64,000 bases of DNA from Methanomicrobiaceae archaeon (lineage in GTDB: Archaea > Halobacteriota > Methanomicrobia > Methanomicrobiales > Methanomicrobiaceae): positions 1-64,000 of the forward strand of contig JAFGWE010000048.1 in NCBI GenBank assembly GCA_016937345.1. Reading direction: 5' to 3'. The stretch's first letter is position 1. Each line of letters starts with the position of its first letter. The position numbers were made by a program, and so were the translations under genes. Below, piece by piece: positions 31,869-41,267 of the stretch. Under the pieces are notes generated by a model. The model had not been told where the DNA came from and made no database searches. It saw nothing but the letters and a program-made list of their open reading frames with translations.

Positions 31869-33710
31869 TCAGGCAGAATCACCATCAGAAACAAAACGGT
31901 ACATCCCTGACGGCACTTTAATCTCAAAACGGGCACCTGAACCCGGCTTACCGTTTTCAATTATAGTAATACCTGTAATAGAGAGAATTTCGCGGGAGAG
32001 AAAAAGTCCAAGACCTGTGTTTTTGCCAAAACCTTTTTTAAACAGTTTCAGCTTGTCTTCATCACTGATGCCTGCACCATCATCCGCAAATACTATTACA
32101 GCTGATCCGTTTTCCTCCCTTTCTGTGACTGAAATTTTAGTCATGTTTTCACCGCCGTAGCGAAGGGCATTTTCAGCAAGATTGTAAAATACCATCACAC
32201 AAAGAGGATCTGCATATATTTCAAGGCCCATATCTTCAACTGAAATACCTGTTTTTCCCATCTCTAGATCTGATACAGCCTCAAGAACACACGCCCGGAC
32301 ATTCTGCCATAAAGGAGCTTTTACTCCAAGCTCCTGGTATTCACGGGTAAATTCAATCTGACGCCGGATAGTTTTTGCCGCCATCAGTTCTTTCTCAATT
32401 TTTTTACGGGCTTTCGGATCAGCTGTATCTTCAAGTGCCATCTCGAGATATCCAAGCAGAACCATCAGCTGGTTTAGTATATCATGCCTCGTTATGCTTG
32501 AAAGAAGATTTAGTTTCTTACTTGCAAGCGCGAGTGCCTCTTCCACATTTTTGCGTACAGTGATATCGCGGTCAGATACTCTTGTACCGGAAAAAGCTAA
32601 GGATTCATCAAATATAGGCCGGCATACATGTGCGATCCACCGAACGGAACCATCCCTGCGGATGATACGGTATTCTATCTCATTAAGCTGCTCCCTGTTT
32701 TCCGCATATATATGGAGTTTCACATGTGACTCCCACAGCTCACGATCATCCGGATAAACTATCCTGTCAATAAGCTTTGGATCATCAGTGAACTCCTTAG
32801 CAGTATATCCGGTTATATACTCAGCCGAAGGTGTAATGTAAATGAATTTCCTGTCTTTATCAACCCAGTATTCCAGATCATAGCTCCAGTCTGCCATAGT
32901 CCGAAAACGGACCTCACTCTTTAAAAGTGCCTCTTCAGACTTCTTTCGCAGAGAAATCTCCAGATTAAGCTCATCCCTTGAGGCCGTAACGACTTTAAGC
33001 TGTCCTGCCATTCTATTAAGCCCCTCAGCGAGATCTCCAAACTCATCCTCATCGGAAACTTTTATCCGGTAATCAAGATTGCCTGTAGCAAATATTTTAC
33101 TCCCGGCATTTATTTCCTGAATTGACTCAACAACCCGTCGGCTGATAATCAGGTAGTTGACAATTATTATAGCAAGTATAGCTGCTATGAAGGTGAATAC
33201 AAGGAACCGGTTCCAGTTTTCTGCATCATTCGTATCATTGTTATAAGCATGACGAAGATACCATGCTTCATAAATCAGCCCCTGCGACTGAACATTGTTC
33301 CGGCTCCATACAATTTCCTTATATATTGGAGAAACCTGAAAAGAATCGCTATTCACATCTTTAAAATCAGGAATTTCATGAAAAACCTTTGCAATATCCT
33401 CATAGTAATCACGGATAAGACTGATAATGCGGGATTCTTCGCTGTTTCCGGGTTTCAGCTGTTCAATAACAGGCCGAAGCGATGCATAACGCGCCTCCCA
33501 CTGTAAAAGAGCCCTTGGCTCACCATTGACGATATAATCATTGGCAAGAAAGGTTAGTTCATATCCCCCTTTTACAACATCCGCTGCAAGGGATTCCTGC
33601 TGCTGAAGCTCCTGTATATTCAGATAAGAGGTTATAATGAAGGCCGATATTATAAATGCAATAATCAGGGAGATTACCATACTAATCTGGATCTGACTTT
33701 TGATCTTCAT
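31869..33710 (-). CDS. Membrane histidine kinase with HAMP and PAS domains
   Basis: A 613-aa sensor kinase. A first transmembrane helix (about residues 8-28), an extracellular helical domain of about 130 residues, a second helix (about 168-190), HAMP (NAGSKIFATGNLDYRI), a PAS domain with PAC end (FRTMADWSYDLEYWVD to RDITVRK), the dimerisation helix with phospho-acceptor His409 in ITRHDILNQL, and a HATPase domain (NLAENALRYGG, DDGAGI, GLGLFLSREI). ATG 33710 is chosen over an upstream codon that would overlap the preceding gene. It follows a solute-binding protein gene by 16 nt with no permease, suggesting the binding protein feeds its sensor. Confidence 0.9.
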   Translation of the reverse strand: MKIKSQIQISMVISLIIAFIISAFIITSYLNIQELQQQESLAADVVKGGYELTFLANDYIVNGEPRALLQWEARYASLRPVIEQLKPGNSEESRIISLIRDYYEDIAKVFHEIPDFKDVNSDSFQVSPIYKEIVWSRNNVQSQGLIYEAWYLRHAYNNDTNDAENWNRFLVFTFIAAILAIIIVNYLIISRRVVESIQEINAGSKIFATGNLDYRIKVSDEDEFGDLAEGLNRMAGQLKVVTASRDELNLEISLRKKSEEALLKSEVRFRTMADWSYDLEYWVDKDRKFIYITPSAEYITGYTAKEFTDDPKLIDRIVYPDDRELWESHVKLHIYAENREQLNEIEYRIIRRDGSVRWIAHVCRPIFDESLAFSGTRVSDRDITVRKNVEEALALASKKLNLLSSITRHDILNQLMVLLGYLEMALEDTADPKARKKIEKELMAAKTIRRQIEFTREYQELGVKAPLWQNVRACVLEAVSDLEMGKTGISVEDMGLEIYADPLCVMVFYNLAENALRYGGENMTKISVTEREENGSAVIVFADDGAGISDEDKLKLFKKGFGKNTGLGLFLSREILSITGITIIENGKPGSGARFEIKVPSGMYRFVSDGDSA

Positions 33711-33726
33711 ATTCTCCTCACTGTAA

Positions 33727-34758
33727 TCACCGTATGATAGTATTGGCCTGTGGCTTAACCTCAAGCATCGCGTCCTGATATATCATATCAAGATATGAAG
33801 AAGCAGCTTTTTTGCCGGTCATGTTATGGTCTGCCATCCACCTGGCCTGATCCTCCATCGCAAGGATCAAACCCTGATCAAGTGAAAGCACGAACTGGTT
33901 CTTCCCCCACATACTCTCCAGATAATCATCCGTCAGATTAAGGCGCCGCTTAATAATTTCCTCTGCATCCGCCCGGTTATTGTAGACAAAATTCTCGGCA
34001 TCATCTATCGCCCGCAGATAATTTCTAATAGTCTCCGGTTTTTTCAGGAGAACATCATCACGCGTATAGGTCACCCAGTAAAAATTCTGTCCGCTCTGCG
34101 CAGGCCAGGCAGTTACATTATCCCCGAGTTTCTGTGTTATCTGATAAGCATATGGCTCCCAGATTATGACAGCATCAGATTCTTTACTCTCAATGCTTTC
34201 TAAAAGCTCTGCAGGACTCATATAGACTACAATAACATCATTGATATCAATCCCGTTGAGCGACAGGTACCGCCCGAGGAAGAACTCGGCAGCAGTGCCC
34301 TTTGGAACGGCTACCGTCTTTCCTCTCAGATCAGATGGCTTTGAAATCCCGCGATCGTTACGGATGACAAGTGCAATCACATCGCTCTTTGCCGTACTCG
34401 CAATGATCCTGAAATCCTCTGGCCCAAAGCCTGAACTCACCCCGACAAACTCTGCTGCACAGGCAAGGTCTGCGTTGCCAGAAAAAAGTTCATTTAAAGC
34501 AGCAACACCGGTGTCGTAATCCATGATGGTAACATTAAGCCCGTATTTTTTAAAATATCCCATCTCATCGGCAATTATTGTGAGAGCAGAATATTCACCT
34601 GAACCGCTGGCAATAATTATCGGATTTTGAAGAGCAGGCGGTGAAAAAGACTGTCCCGGGAGAAAAACAAGGGCTGCTATAAGGATTATGGCAACAATAA
34701 TCCCGATTGCAATTAACCACCATTTTTTGCTGGTCAAATGAGCATTTCCTGCATCCAT
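33727..34758 (-). CDS. NMT1/SsuA-type solute-binding protein (anchored)
   Basis: A 343-aa binding protein of the nitrate/sulfonate/taurine/thiamine-precursor type, with an uncleaved-looking N-terminal helix (residues 13-33). The standard lobe order is visible: IADEMGYFKKYGLNV, ALNELFSGNADLACA, LRGKTVAVPKGT, then VVYMSPAELLESI and SDAVIIWEPYA. The ligand is unknown. There is no ABC permease or ATPase gene next to it; the following gene is a histidine kinase 16 nt away, so it probably serves as a ligand-sensing subunit. Confidence 0.87.
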   Translation of the reverse strand: MDAGNAHLTSKKWWLIAIGIIVAIILIAALVFLPGQSFSPPALQNPIIIASGSGEYSALTIIADEMGYFKKYGLNVTIMDYDTGVAALNELFSGNADLACAAEFVGVSSGFGPEDFRIIASTAKSDVIALVIRNDRGISKPSDLRGKTVAVPKGTAAEFFLGRYLSLNGIDINDVIVVYMSPAELLESIESKESDAVIIWEPYAYQITQKLGDNVTAWPAQSGQNFYWVTYTRDDVLLKKPETIRNYLRAIDDAENFVYNNRADAEEIIKRRLNLTDDYLESMWGKNQFVLSLDQGLILAMEDQARWMADHNMTGKKAASSYLDMIYQDAMLEVKPQANTIIR

Positions 34759-35177
34759 AATCCTATCCCCTCTCTAAAAATTCCCGTAACAGGTTTTTTG
34801 ATAAACTCTGGCGAAATTGCCGTTAAATATCATTATACTAATAATATCATGTATCAACATGGTTAACCAAACCCTTAATAGGTACCACGGATTTTTATGA
34901 TATAAACAGGAGATCTCTTTTTATAGGCAATACAATTTTCTCGCATATAAATTTATGTATCAGATAAGACCTGAAACCCTAAAAGAAGATAATAAATCCT
35001 TTAATTCTTTTAATCAGCCTTTTTTGTTGACAAAAAACTATGAATTACAACAGGCAAAAAAGGGATGAATCCGCCGAGAATGTGCTCATAGATGCTGACA
35101 CAATCAGATCCTTTCTCTTCACGGAGGGCATCAGGAGACTGCCGGAAATACACAAGGCAGAAAAATAACTTTTTTAT
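34759..35177. other. Intergenic region with palindromes
   Basis: This 419-nt AT-rich gap separates the binding-protein/kinase pair from the SOUL gene. It holds CATGT-ATCA-ACATG (34848-34861), overlapping the palindrome GGTTAACC (34861-34868), about 90-110 nt upstream of the binding-protein start and so placed where a regulator could act. A 42-codon frame at 35040-35168 is listed separately; otherwise nothing recognisable. Confidence 0.4.
35040..35168 (+). CDS. Possible 42-aa small protein
   Basis: An ATG-initiated frame of 42 codons rich in charged residues (NYNRQKRDESAEN). It has no Shine-Dalgarno sequence and no clear TATA box. The composition is protein-like, but the frame is short enough to arise by chance. 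No family recognised. Confidence 0.2.
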   Translation: MNYNRQKRDESAENVLIDADTIRSFLFTEGIRRLPEIHKAEK

Positions 35178-35696
35178 TCATTTTTTAATTTCGATTCCAA
35201 CCTCGTTTCGCCGGAGAAAACCGGGCGTCCAGGGGGGATTGTAACGCATCAGAAATACTTCTCCGATGGTTTCAGTTCCGGCCTTTTTTAGTTCGTCCCT
35301 GAGTCTCAACTCTGCTGCCGCCACATCTTTCGGCCTTGCATATCCACGGAAGCGTATTACTGCAACCTCCCTTTCGGGCAGCGTCACTATCTTTACCCGG
35401 CTGTCCACAGGAACCGGAGTCTCATCCGGGTTCATTCCGGGAGGCATTACAAATGACATCGAATTCTCACCGGATAATACAGGCGATGTCATTGCTATCT
35501 TTTGGGACGTGATAACAGGGGAGGTCATAGATATGGCTTTTTGGGTTTTATTGTTACCTGAGATATAGGAAAACAGCAGATTAAAACCGGAATCATTCCC
35601 GTCACTCCCGGCTGTTGCCAATACCAGTTCAGGATATTTCCTAAACTCAATCTCTCCCTCCCTACCTGTAATCTCATAAGGGATTGTATCTGTCAT
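35178..35696 (-). CDS. SOUL-family heme-binding protein
   Basis: A 172-aa cytoplasmic protein of the SOUL/HBP family, starting YEITGREGEIEFRKYPELV and carrying the repeated ISMTSPVI / IAMTSPV motif and the RYNPPWTPGFLRRNEV end. SOUL proteins bind tetrapyrroles in other organisms; here the ligand could be heme or another tetrapyrrole such as an F430 or cobamide precursor, which is speculation. It is a single gene with a long hairpin just upstream (35748-35779). Confidence 0.9.
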   Translation of the reverse strand: MTDTIPYEITGREGEIEFRKYPELVLATAGSDGNDSGFNLLFSYISGNNKTQKAISMTSPVITSQKIAMTSPVLSGENSMSFVMPPGMNPDETPVPVDSRVKIVTLPEREVAVIRFRGYARPKDVAAAELRLRDELKKAGTETIGEVFLMRYNPPWTPGFLRRNEVGIEIKK

Positions 35697-36056
35697 TGTC
35701 CTCTTTCACTCCTTAAAGATGGTAATCCACCTTAACCCCGATAGATGTTTCGTCTGAAAAATACTGATTTCAGACGGAATAACAGCAACGAGAGAGAAAA
35801 ACTTCAGCTTTTGATGTGTCAGTTCTGTTCGCATGGATTATATCAACAGCTATTGGCTCCGCCTAAAAATGCTCTGCTTCCAAAAATTAATACTTATGAT
35901 GTAGAATTATTCAAATCACAGGGAAGAGGAGAGTTGTCAATGATATTGAGCTGTTTTTCTTTCCTTTTTGCCGGGGCGGAAATCTTATATTTTTCATTCC
36001 TTTGAATTGAATTAATGCCGGAAGAAAGACAATAATACTATAGGGAATGTAGGTCC
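35697..36056. other. Intergenic region, no convincing gene
   Basis: The 360-nt divergent gap between the SOUL gene and the ACT-domain gene. A plus-strand frame from 35745 to 36005 (86 codons) begins inside the inverted repeat, lacks a ribosome-binding site and has no recognisable domain, so it is not called. The promoters of both flanking genes must lie here. Confidence 0.5.
35748..35779. repeat. Long inverted repeat upstream of SOUL gene
   Basis: CGTCTGAAA (35751-35759) and TTTCAGACG (35768-35776) are perfect inverted copies around 8 nt. Flanking T/A pairs plus one G-T pair extend the possible RNA stem to 12 bp. It lies about 52 nt upstream of the SOUL start codon (minus strand). Confidence 0.5.
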
Positions 36057-36329
36057 ATGAAAAAAACCATAATTACTGTCGTCGGAAAGGATGCAGTGGG
36101 AATTATAGCAAAAGTCTGCACGTATCTTGCCAATAACCAGATTAATATCGAGGATATATCACAGACAATTGTGCAGGGCTACTTTAACATGATGATGATA
36201 GCCGATGCAGGCGAATCCAAAAAGTCGTTCAATGATATGGCCTGCGATCTGGAGGCTATCGGTGATGAGATAGGCGTTAAAATAAGATGTCAGCATGAAG
36301 ATATTTTTACAAAAATGCACCGCATCTGA
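36057..36329 (+). CDS. ACT-domain protein (UPF0237)
   Basis: A 90-aa protein that is a single ACT domain: the first strand [17 protein letters not shown] with the glycine ligand-binding turn, then [22 protein letters not shown]. It matches UPF0237. ACT domains usually bind amino acids. It lies 20 nt upstream of the UPF0210 gene, an association that is common across prokaryotes, implying a shared but unknown role. Confidence 0.9.
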   Translation: MKKTIITVVGKDAVGIIAKVCTYLANNQINIEDISQTIVQGYFNMMMIADAGESKKSFNDMACDLEAIGDEIGVKIRCQHEDIFTKMHRI

Positions 36330-36349
36330 CAGGATTTGAGGTATCTTTA

Positions 36350-37714
36350 ATGGTTAATATTTTTGAGGTGTATGAGACAAACAAGATGATAGAACAGGAG
36401 AAGCTCGATGTCCGTACAATAACAATGGGCATCAGCCTTCTGGACTGTGCTGATTCCGATCTTGACAACTTAAACAAAAAAATATATGATAAAATTACAG
36501 GCAAAGCAAAAAATCTTGTCTCAACCGGGAGAGAAATAGAGCGTGAATACGGAATTCCGATAGTAAACAAAAGGATTTCAGTAACTCCCGTTTCACTTAT
36601 AGGTGGATGCGCCTGCAAAACCCCCGAAGATTTTGTGACAATTGCAAAAACGCTTGACAAAGCTGCAAAAGACACAGATGTCAATTTTCTGGGTGGATAT
36701 TCCGCTCTTGTCTCAAAAGGGATGACTCCGGCTGAAAAAAACTTCATTCACTCAATACCCAAAGCACTTGCCTCAACCGAAAGGGTTTGCAGTTCTGTTA
36801 ATATCGGCTCCACAAAGACCGGAATCAATATGGATGCCGTAAAACTGATGGGAGAGATAATTAAGGAGACTGCAGAGGCTACAAAGGACACCGGCTCATT
36901 CGGGTGTGCAAAACTGGTTGTTTTCTGCAACGCTCCCGATGACAATCCCTTTATGGCCGGAGCTTTTCACGGCGTAACAGAAGGAGATGCTGTCATCAAT
37001 GTTGGTGTTTCAGGCCCCGGTGTTGTAAAACGTGCACTTGAGAAAGTCAGGGGTGAAAATTTTGAGGTTTTATGCGAGACTGTTAAGAAAACGGCTTTTA
37101 AGGTTACCCGTGCCGGACAGCTTGTTGCACAGGAGGCATCAGAAAGGCTTGGCGTTCCTTTCGGAATCGTTGATCTCTCTCTTGCACCGACCCCTGCTGT
37201 AGGCGACAGTGTTGCAGAGATTTTAGAGGAGATGGGCCTTGAGTCTGTGGGTGCTCCGGGAACAACTGCTGCTCTTGCACTTTTAAACGATCAGGTCAAA
37301 AAGGGCGGTGTTATGGCAAGCTCTTTTGTGGGCGGACTTTCCGGTGCATTCATACCTGTAAGCGAGGATCAGGGTATGATCGATGCCGTAAACAGGGGAG
37401 CACTTACACTTGAGAAACTTGAGGCAATGACCTGCGTATGCTCGGTAGGTCTTGATATGATAGCAATTCCGGGCAGCACCACAGCTTCCACAATCTCAGG
37501 AATAATTGCAGATGAAGCCGCAATCGGTATGATCAACCAGAAGACAACCGCAGTCAGACTTATCCCGGTAGTCGGAAAGGATGTCGGTGACACAATTGAA
37601 TTCGGAGGTCTGTGGGGGCATGCACCGATACAGCAGGTTAACAGATTCAGCTGTGAGGAGTTCATAAACCGCGGCGGCAGAATTCCCGCACCTATTCACA
37701 GCTTTAAGAACTAA
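36350..37714 (+). CDS. UPF0210 / PFL-family protein (DUF711)
   Basis: A 454-aa cytoplasmic protein of the UPF0210 family (DUF711, sometimes called PFL family): [46 protein letters not shown] and the C-terminal [11 protein letters not shown] are family hallmarks. The fold resembles the pyruvate formate-lyase barrel but no glycyl-radical site is present. The enzymatic role is unknown. It is co-transcribed with the ACT-domain gene. Confidence 0.92.
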   Translation: MVNIFEVYETNKMIEQEKLDVRTITMGISLLDCADSDLDNLNKKIYDKITGKAKNLVSTGREIEREYGIPIVNKRISVTPVSLIGGCACKTPEDFVTIAKTLDKAAKDTDVNFLGGYSALVSKGMTPAEKNFIHSIPKALASTERVCSSVNIGSTKTGINMDAVKLMGEIIKETAEATKDTGSFGCAKLVVFCNAPDDNPFMAGAFHGVTEGDAVINVGVSGPGVVKRALEKVRGENFEVLCETVKKTAFKVTRAGQLVAQEASERLGVPFGIVDLSLAPTPAVGDSVAEILEEMGLESVGAPGTTAALALLNDQVKKGGVMASSFVGGLSGAFIPVSEDQGMIDAVNRGALTLEKLEAMTCVCSVGLDMIAIPGSTTASTISGIIADEAAIGMINQKTTAVRLIPVVGKDVGDTIEFGGLWGHAPIQQVNRFSCEEFINRGGRIPAPIHSFKN

Positions 37715-37816
37715 AAAACTGTTAAAAGCGAAATATAATCTGTAAAATATCTTTATACCCTATATTTTTTTCCGCTGCAATATTCGTGTTGAATTTTTTA
37801 GCGATTGAATAACCGA

Positions 37817-37842
37817 CAGTTATATTTTAACCAGCAGTTATA
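37817..37842. repeat. Direct repeat CAGTTATA upstream of EFR1 gene
   Basis: Two copies of CAGTTATA (37817-37824, 37835-37842) spaced 18 nt, about 60-90 nt before the flavodoxin-ferredoxin gene start. A TetR-family regulator gene lies two genes along, so these could be its sites (weak inference). Confidence 0.25.
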
Positions 37843-37903
37843 ATATTTGGGTGAGATTTAATCCGTTGAAAATTACGGAGACACCATTAACGGAGTATAT
37901 TAT

Positions 37904-38728
37904 ATGAACATGGAATCAGTGAAACTGGTTTATTTCTCACCTACGGGGACAACAAAAGCTGTCATTTGGGGAATTGCACGCGGAATAAATCCCGACAATT
38001 TGGAATTTCTGGATATTACCCTGCCGGATGCGAGAAAACAATCATTAAAAACATCGGAACGTGAATTACTCATTATTGGTGTTCCGGTGTATATGGGAAG
38101 GGTACCGGCACATGTAACCGAATGGCTGCATACATATAAAGCTCATAATACCCCCGCTGTCTGCGTTGTCGTTTATGGCAACCGTGCCTATGACGATGCA
38201 CTTCTTGAGCTTAAAGATATTCTAATCAGTTGCGGATGTAAACCATTAGCCGGTGCAGCGTTTATCGGTGAACACTCCTTTTCCACCACCGAAATACCAA
38301 CTGCCGCGGGTCGTCCGGATGCAGGCGATGTAAATCTGGCTGAATCATTTGGGCGAAAAATACAGGAAAAACTCAACAACATTCCATCACCCAGTCATAT
38401 TCCTGAAGTAATTGTTCCCGGCTGTCATCCTTACAGGGGAGAGCCGATTCATCCTTACAGTAAAGATTCAGTGTTCTGGAATGTTGATTTTATAGCAGTC
38501 AGCGATGCCTGTATCCAGTGTGGAGCCTGTGCAGAGGGATGCCCGGTTGGTGCCATCGATCCAAAAAACAGCAGAGTGATCGACACGGAAAACTGCATCA
38601 CATGTTGTGCCTGCATCAAAAACTGCCCCAAACAGGCAAAAACAATAAAAAATGGTCTGGTCAGGGACGCTTCGCTGCGTTTATTTACATTGTACAATGA
38701 GCGAAAGGAGCCTGAATACTTTTTATAA
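37904..38728 (+). CDS. EFR1-type flavodoxin/ferredoxin fusion
   Basis: A 274-aa cytoplasmic electron-transfer protein. Residues 1-150 are a flavodoxin-like domain with the FMN phosphate loop SPTGTTKAV. The C-terminal part carries two [4Fe-4S] cluster motifs, CIQCGACAEGCP and CITCCACIKNCP. The ATG at 37904 is preceded by CGGAG at about 9 nt. The adjacent TetR regulator gene, 82 nt downstream on the same strand, may be co-regulated or controlling it. Redox partners are unknown. Confidence 0.9.
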   Translation: MNMESVKLVYFSPTGTTKAVIWGIARGINPDNLEFLDITLPDARKQSLKTSERELLIIGVPVYMGRVPAHVTEWLHTYKAHNTPAVCVVVYGNRAYDDALLELKDILISCGCKPLAGAAFIGEHSFSTTEIPTAAGRPDAGDVNLAESFGRKIQEKLNNIPSPSHIPEVIVPGCHPYRGEPIHPYSKDSVFWNVDFIAVSDACIQCGACAEGCPVGAIDPKNSRVIDTENCITCCACIKNCPKQAKTIKNGLVRDASLRLFTLYNERKEPEYFL

Positions 38729-38810
38729 TGAGTATATTCATGCCGGCAGAGGGTAAAAATCTGAATAAACCAGTGTCATCATATAGATATGAATTAACCG
38801 GAGTGGCGAT

Positions 38811-39461
38811 ATGGGAATAGCTGAAAGAAGACAACGGGAAAAAGAACAGCGAAAGACTGAGATCCTCGATGCAGCTGAGCGTCTCTTTTTTTCCCGGAGT
38901 TATGATGAAGTCTCAATGGATGAGATCGCCCGTGAGGTCGAACTGAATAAGGCAACTATATACCTGTATTTTAAAAATAAGGAGACGCTTTTTGCAGCCA
39001 TTGTACTCCGTGGAATTGCGATTCTAAAGGAAAAATATCTTGAGTGCATGGAAAAGCAGGTCCCCGGAATCGTCAAAGTAATACTGATGGGAAAGGCCTA
39101 TTACGAATTTTCACAGGAATATCCTGATTATCTTAGAATGATCCACTTTTACGGGTCTGAACGGTTTTCAAAAGAGAATCCGTATACAGAAGAGGTTGGA
39201 AAGGGATATGGCGTCTGCCGTTCGATTCTGGGTGATGCGGTCCGGGAGGGAATCAGTGACGGAACAATCCGGGCGGATCTTGATCCCTTCCTGACCTCGA
39301 TGTACCTTATGACCTCCTTTATGGGCATTTTATCGATGGAAAACAGATGGAAACTTGCCATAGAAAATGAGGGATTCACCTACGGGCAGTTCGCCGGCGA
39401 GTTCTTCCGGTTCATCATTCCTGCCATTGCTTCCAGTGAAATCCCGGAAAATATTGCCTGA
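38811..39461 (+). CDS. TetR-family transcriptional regulator
   Basis: A 216-aa regulator. The N-terminal helix-turn-helix reads ILDAAERLFFSRSYDEVSMDEIA with the recognition part NKATIYLYFKNKETLF, typical of TetR. The C-terminal 150 residues form the ligand-binding helical domain; the ligand is unknown. ATG 38811 follows CGGAG. Candidate targets are the preceding EFR1 gene or the divergent-looking hydrolase/thioesterase genes. Confidence 0.9.
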   Translation: MGIAERRQREKEQRKTEILDAAERLFFSRSYDEVSMDEIAREVELNKATIYLYFKNKETLFAAIVLRGIAILKEKYLECMEKQVPGIVKVILMGKAYYEFSQEYPDYLRMIHFYGSERFSKENPYTEEVGKGYGVCRSILGDAVREGISDGTIRADLDPFLTSMYLMTSFMGILSMENRWKLAIENEGFTYGQFAGEFFRFIIPAIASSEIPENIA

Positions 39462-39539
39462 GTACCAAATGAAGATTATCCCGGTGATAAACCCATCTGC
39501 ACCTGACTTAAAAAAACCGACAGAAACGAGGATTAATTC

Positions 39540-40421
39540 TTATTCAACCATCCGTTTAACAAAATCCCCGGCATTAAAGATCGCCTTTTCTGCATCCGGC
39601 AGCTGCCCGAAGATCTGCCAGCAGTGAAACATCCCCTGGTAGCGTTCATATGTTACAGGGACTCCTTTTAGAGATGCTTTTTCTGCAAAACGGGAGATGT
39701 CATCGAACAGGACTTCATGAGTTCCGGCCTGAACAAGAAGCGGAGGAAGGCCGGAGAGTTCAGCATAAATGGGAGAAGCGAGAGGGTTCCGTGGGTCTGA
39801 ACCTGCAAGATAGATTTCCCTGATTTTATGAAGACGCTCCGGAGGTATCCAGTCTTTATCTCTGTTCCTTGCGACGGATTCTCCTGAAAAGAGCATATCT
39901 ACTGCAGGTGACATTGCAATGAGTCCGGCAGGCATGGAAAGACACAAATCCCTGGCATAAAGGGCAAGCCCCAGGGCCAGGGTTCCGCCCGCAGAGATTC
40001 CTGCCAGTATAATACGCTTAGGACTATACCCTTCCTCCAGGAGGAAGCGATACCCGTCTATCGAATCTAAAAGAGCTGCGGGAAAACAGTGCTCCGGTGC
40101 CAGGCGGTAGTCAATTGATAATACAGCAGCATCAGACGTCCGTACAAGATCTGCTATAAGTCCGAGGTGATCGCGGGTGGAGCCGACTGAAAAGCCGCCG
40201 CCATGAAAAAAGAGTATAACTGACTTATCCGGTGCATTATGGGATCCTACCCAGTACCCAAAAAGATCACTTCTGATTGCCACTCTTTGCATATCAGGAA
40301 GGCAGGGTTTCTGGTATTGCAGATATAGTTCTGAAAATTCTTTTCTTGCCTGATCAGGTGATATCCCGGAACCGGGTGCATGCCCTTTGAGCCGAAGGAG
40401 AAGAGAATAAGCCTGATACAT
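39540..40421 (-). CDS. Alpha/beta hydrolase, hormone-sensitive-lipase type
   Basis: A 293-aa esterase/lipase of the HSL group: oxyanion motif FFHGGGFSVGS, nucleophile elbow GISAGGT, an acidic residue in TH-EVLFDD, and His in MFHCWQIF. No signal peptide, so cytoplasmic. Substrates are probably short-chain esters. It is divergent from a hotdog thioesterase gene 173 nt away. Confidence 0.88.
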   Translation of the reverse strand: MYQAYSLLLRLKGHAPGSGISPDQARKEFSELYLQYQKPCLPDMQRVAIRSDLFGYWVGSHNAPDKSVILFFHGGGFSVGSTRDHLGLIADLVRTSDAAVLSIDYRLAPEHCFPAALLDSIDGYRFLLEEGYSPKRIILAGISAGGTLALGLALYARDLCLSMPAGLIAMSPAVDMLFSGESVARNRDKDWIPPERLHKIREIYLAGSDPRNPLASPIYAELSGLPPLLVQAGTHEVLFDDISRFAEKASLKGVPVTYERYQGMFHCWQIFGQLPDAEKAIFNAGDFVKRMVE

Positions 40422-40542
40422 ATATTTCAGATATATTCTCCAGGAGTATAAATTATTCCTGCAATCCGTGAGACTGTGATATTACGGTGAAAACCAGTTT
40501 AATATTGGCAGAGGAGCGGGAAGATAATCCCCGGGTATAAGG

Positions 40543-40557
40543 CGAACGGTGCGTTCG
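40543..40557. promoter_or_regulatory. Short palindrome next to thioesterase promoter
   Basis: CGAAC-GGTGC-GTTCG, directly upstream of the TATA-like element at 40560-40569 and in the divergent hydrolase/thioesterase spacer. This position would suit an operator. Confidence 0.3.
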
Positions 40558-40559
40558 GG

Positions 40560-40569
40560 ATAAATATTT
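40560..40569 (+). promoter_or_regulatory. TATA box for thioesterase gene
   Basis: ATAAATATTT is centred about 30 nt before ATG 40595 with no Shine-Dalgarno sequence, fitting a leaderless start. Confidence 0.5.
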
Positions 40570-40594
40570 CAATGTCGGTTTATAATCTTTGAAT

Positions 40595-41017
40595 ATGTCA
40601 GAAAATACCGATATCGATAAAGCAAAAGAGTTCTTCGCCGCCGATTCATTCGCACAGGAGAACGGGATGGAGCTTATGGAGGTCTCCCCCGGACGGGCTA
40701 CGGTCTCCATGAAGGTGGAAAAACGCCATAAAAACAGTCATGGAACAGTCCACGGCGGTGCCCTATTTACTCTTGCGGATTGTGCATTTGCGCTTGCATC
40801 AAACTCCCACGGCATTCCGGCAGCTGCAATAAACGCCCATATATCATATATGACAGCCGCAAGGGATGGGATTTTAACAGCACATGCAGAGGAATTTTCG
40901 CTAAATCCGAAGCTTGCATCATATACTGTGACTGTAACTGATGAAAACAATAATAAAATAGCAATATTCCAGGGCATGGTTTACAGAAAAACGCTTAAGC
41001 AGGAGAGAAAGAGGTAA
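40595..41017 (+). CDS. PaaI-family hotdog thioesterase
   Basis: A 140-aa acyl-CoA thioesterase of the PaaI type. The central hotdog helix region HGTVHGGALFTLADCAFALA is characteristic, and AINAHISYMTAA follows. It hydrolyses aromatic or medium-chain acyl-CoA in relatives. ATG 40595 is preferred to TTG 40589 because of TATA spacing. Its exact substrate here is unknown. Confidence 0.9.
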   Translation: MSENTDIDKAKEFFAADSFAQENGMELMEVSPGRATVSMKVEKRHKNSHGTVHGGALFTLADCAFALASNSHGIPAAAINAHISYMTAARDGILTAHAEEFSLNPKLASYTVTVTDENNNKIAIFQGMVYRKTLKQERKR

Positions 41018-41108
41018 ACAGACACATTTTTTCTGACAAAATTATGTCAGCATTAAATCAATTTTTTAAAGATAACATTTTGAAGGCATTAACATCAATT
41101 AGAAGAAT

Positions 41109-41267
41109 TGGTGCACCACATCAGAAATGATACTCTAAAATGAGGTGCAAATCTCAACTCAGATTATAGTTTTAAACAAAAATAATTTAATAGTCTGCAC
41201 CACAACATTACTTTTAATGGTGCGTGTTTTTCAGTTTTTTATCAATAGTGATAATTTTTGTGCACCA
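41109..41267. promoter_or_regulatory. Cluster of GTGCACCA-type sites upstream of acetate transporter
   Basis: A perfect palindrome TGGTGCACCA occurs at 41109-41118. Partial copies follow: GGTGCA (41144-41149), TGCACCA (41196-41202), TGGTGCG (41218-41224) and TGTGCACCA (41259-41267). Five related sites in 160 nt, the last just before the transporter's ribosome-binding site, suggest an operator array for a dedicated regulator, which is not identified. Confidence 0.45.

Noticed and set aside
35745-36005. 86-codon plus-strand frame between SOUL and ACT genes
   Set aside because: It begins within an inverted repeat, has no ribosome-binding site or TATA box at the right distance, and shows no recognisable domain.
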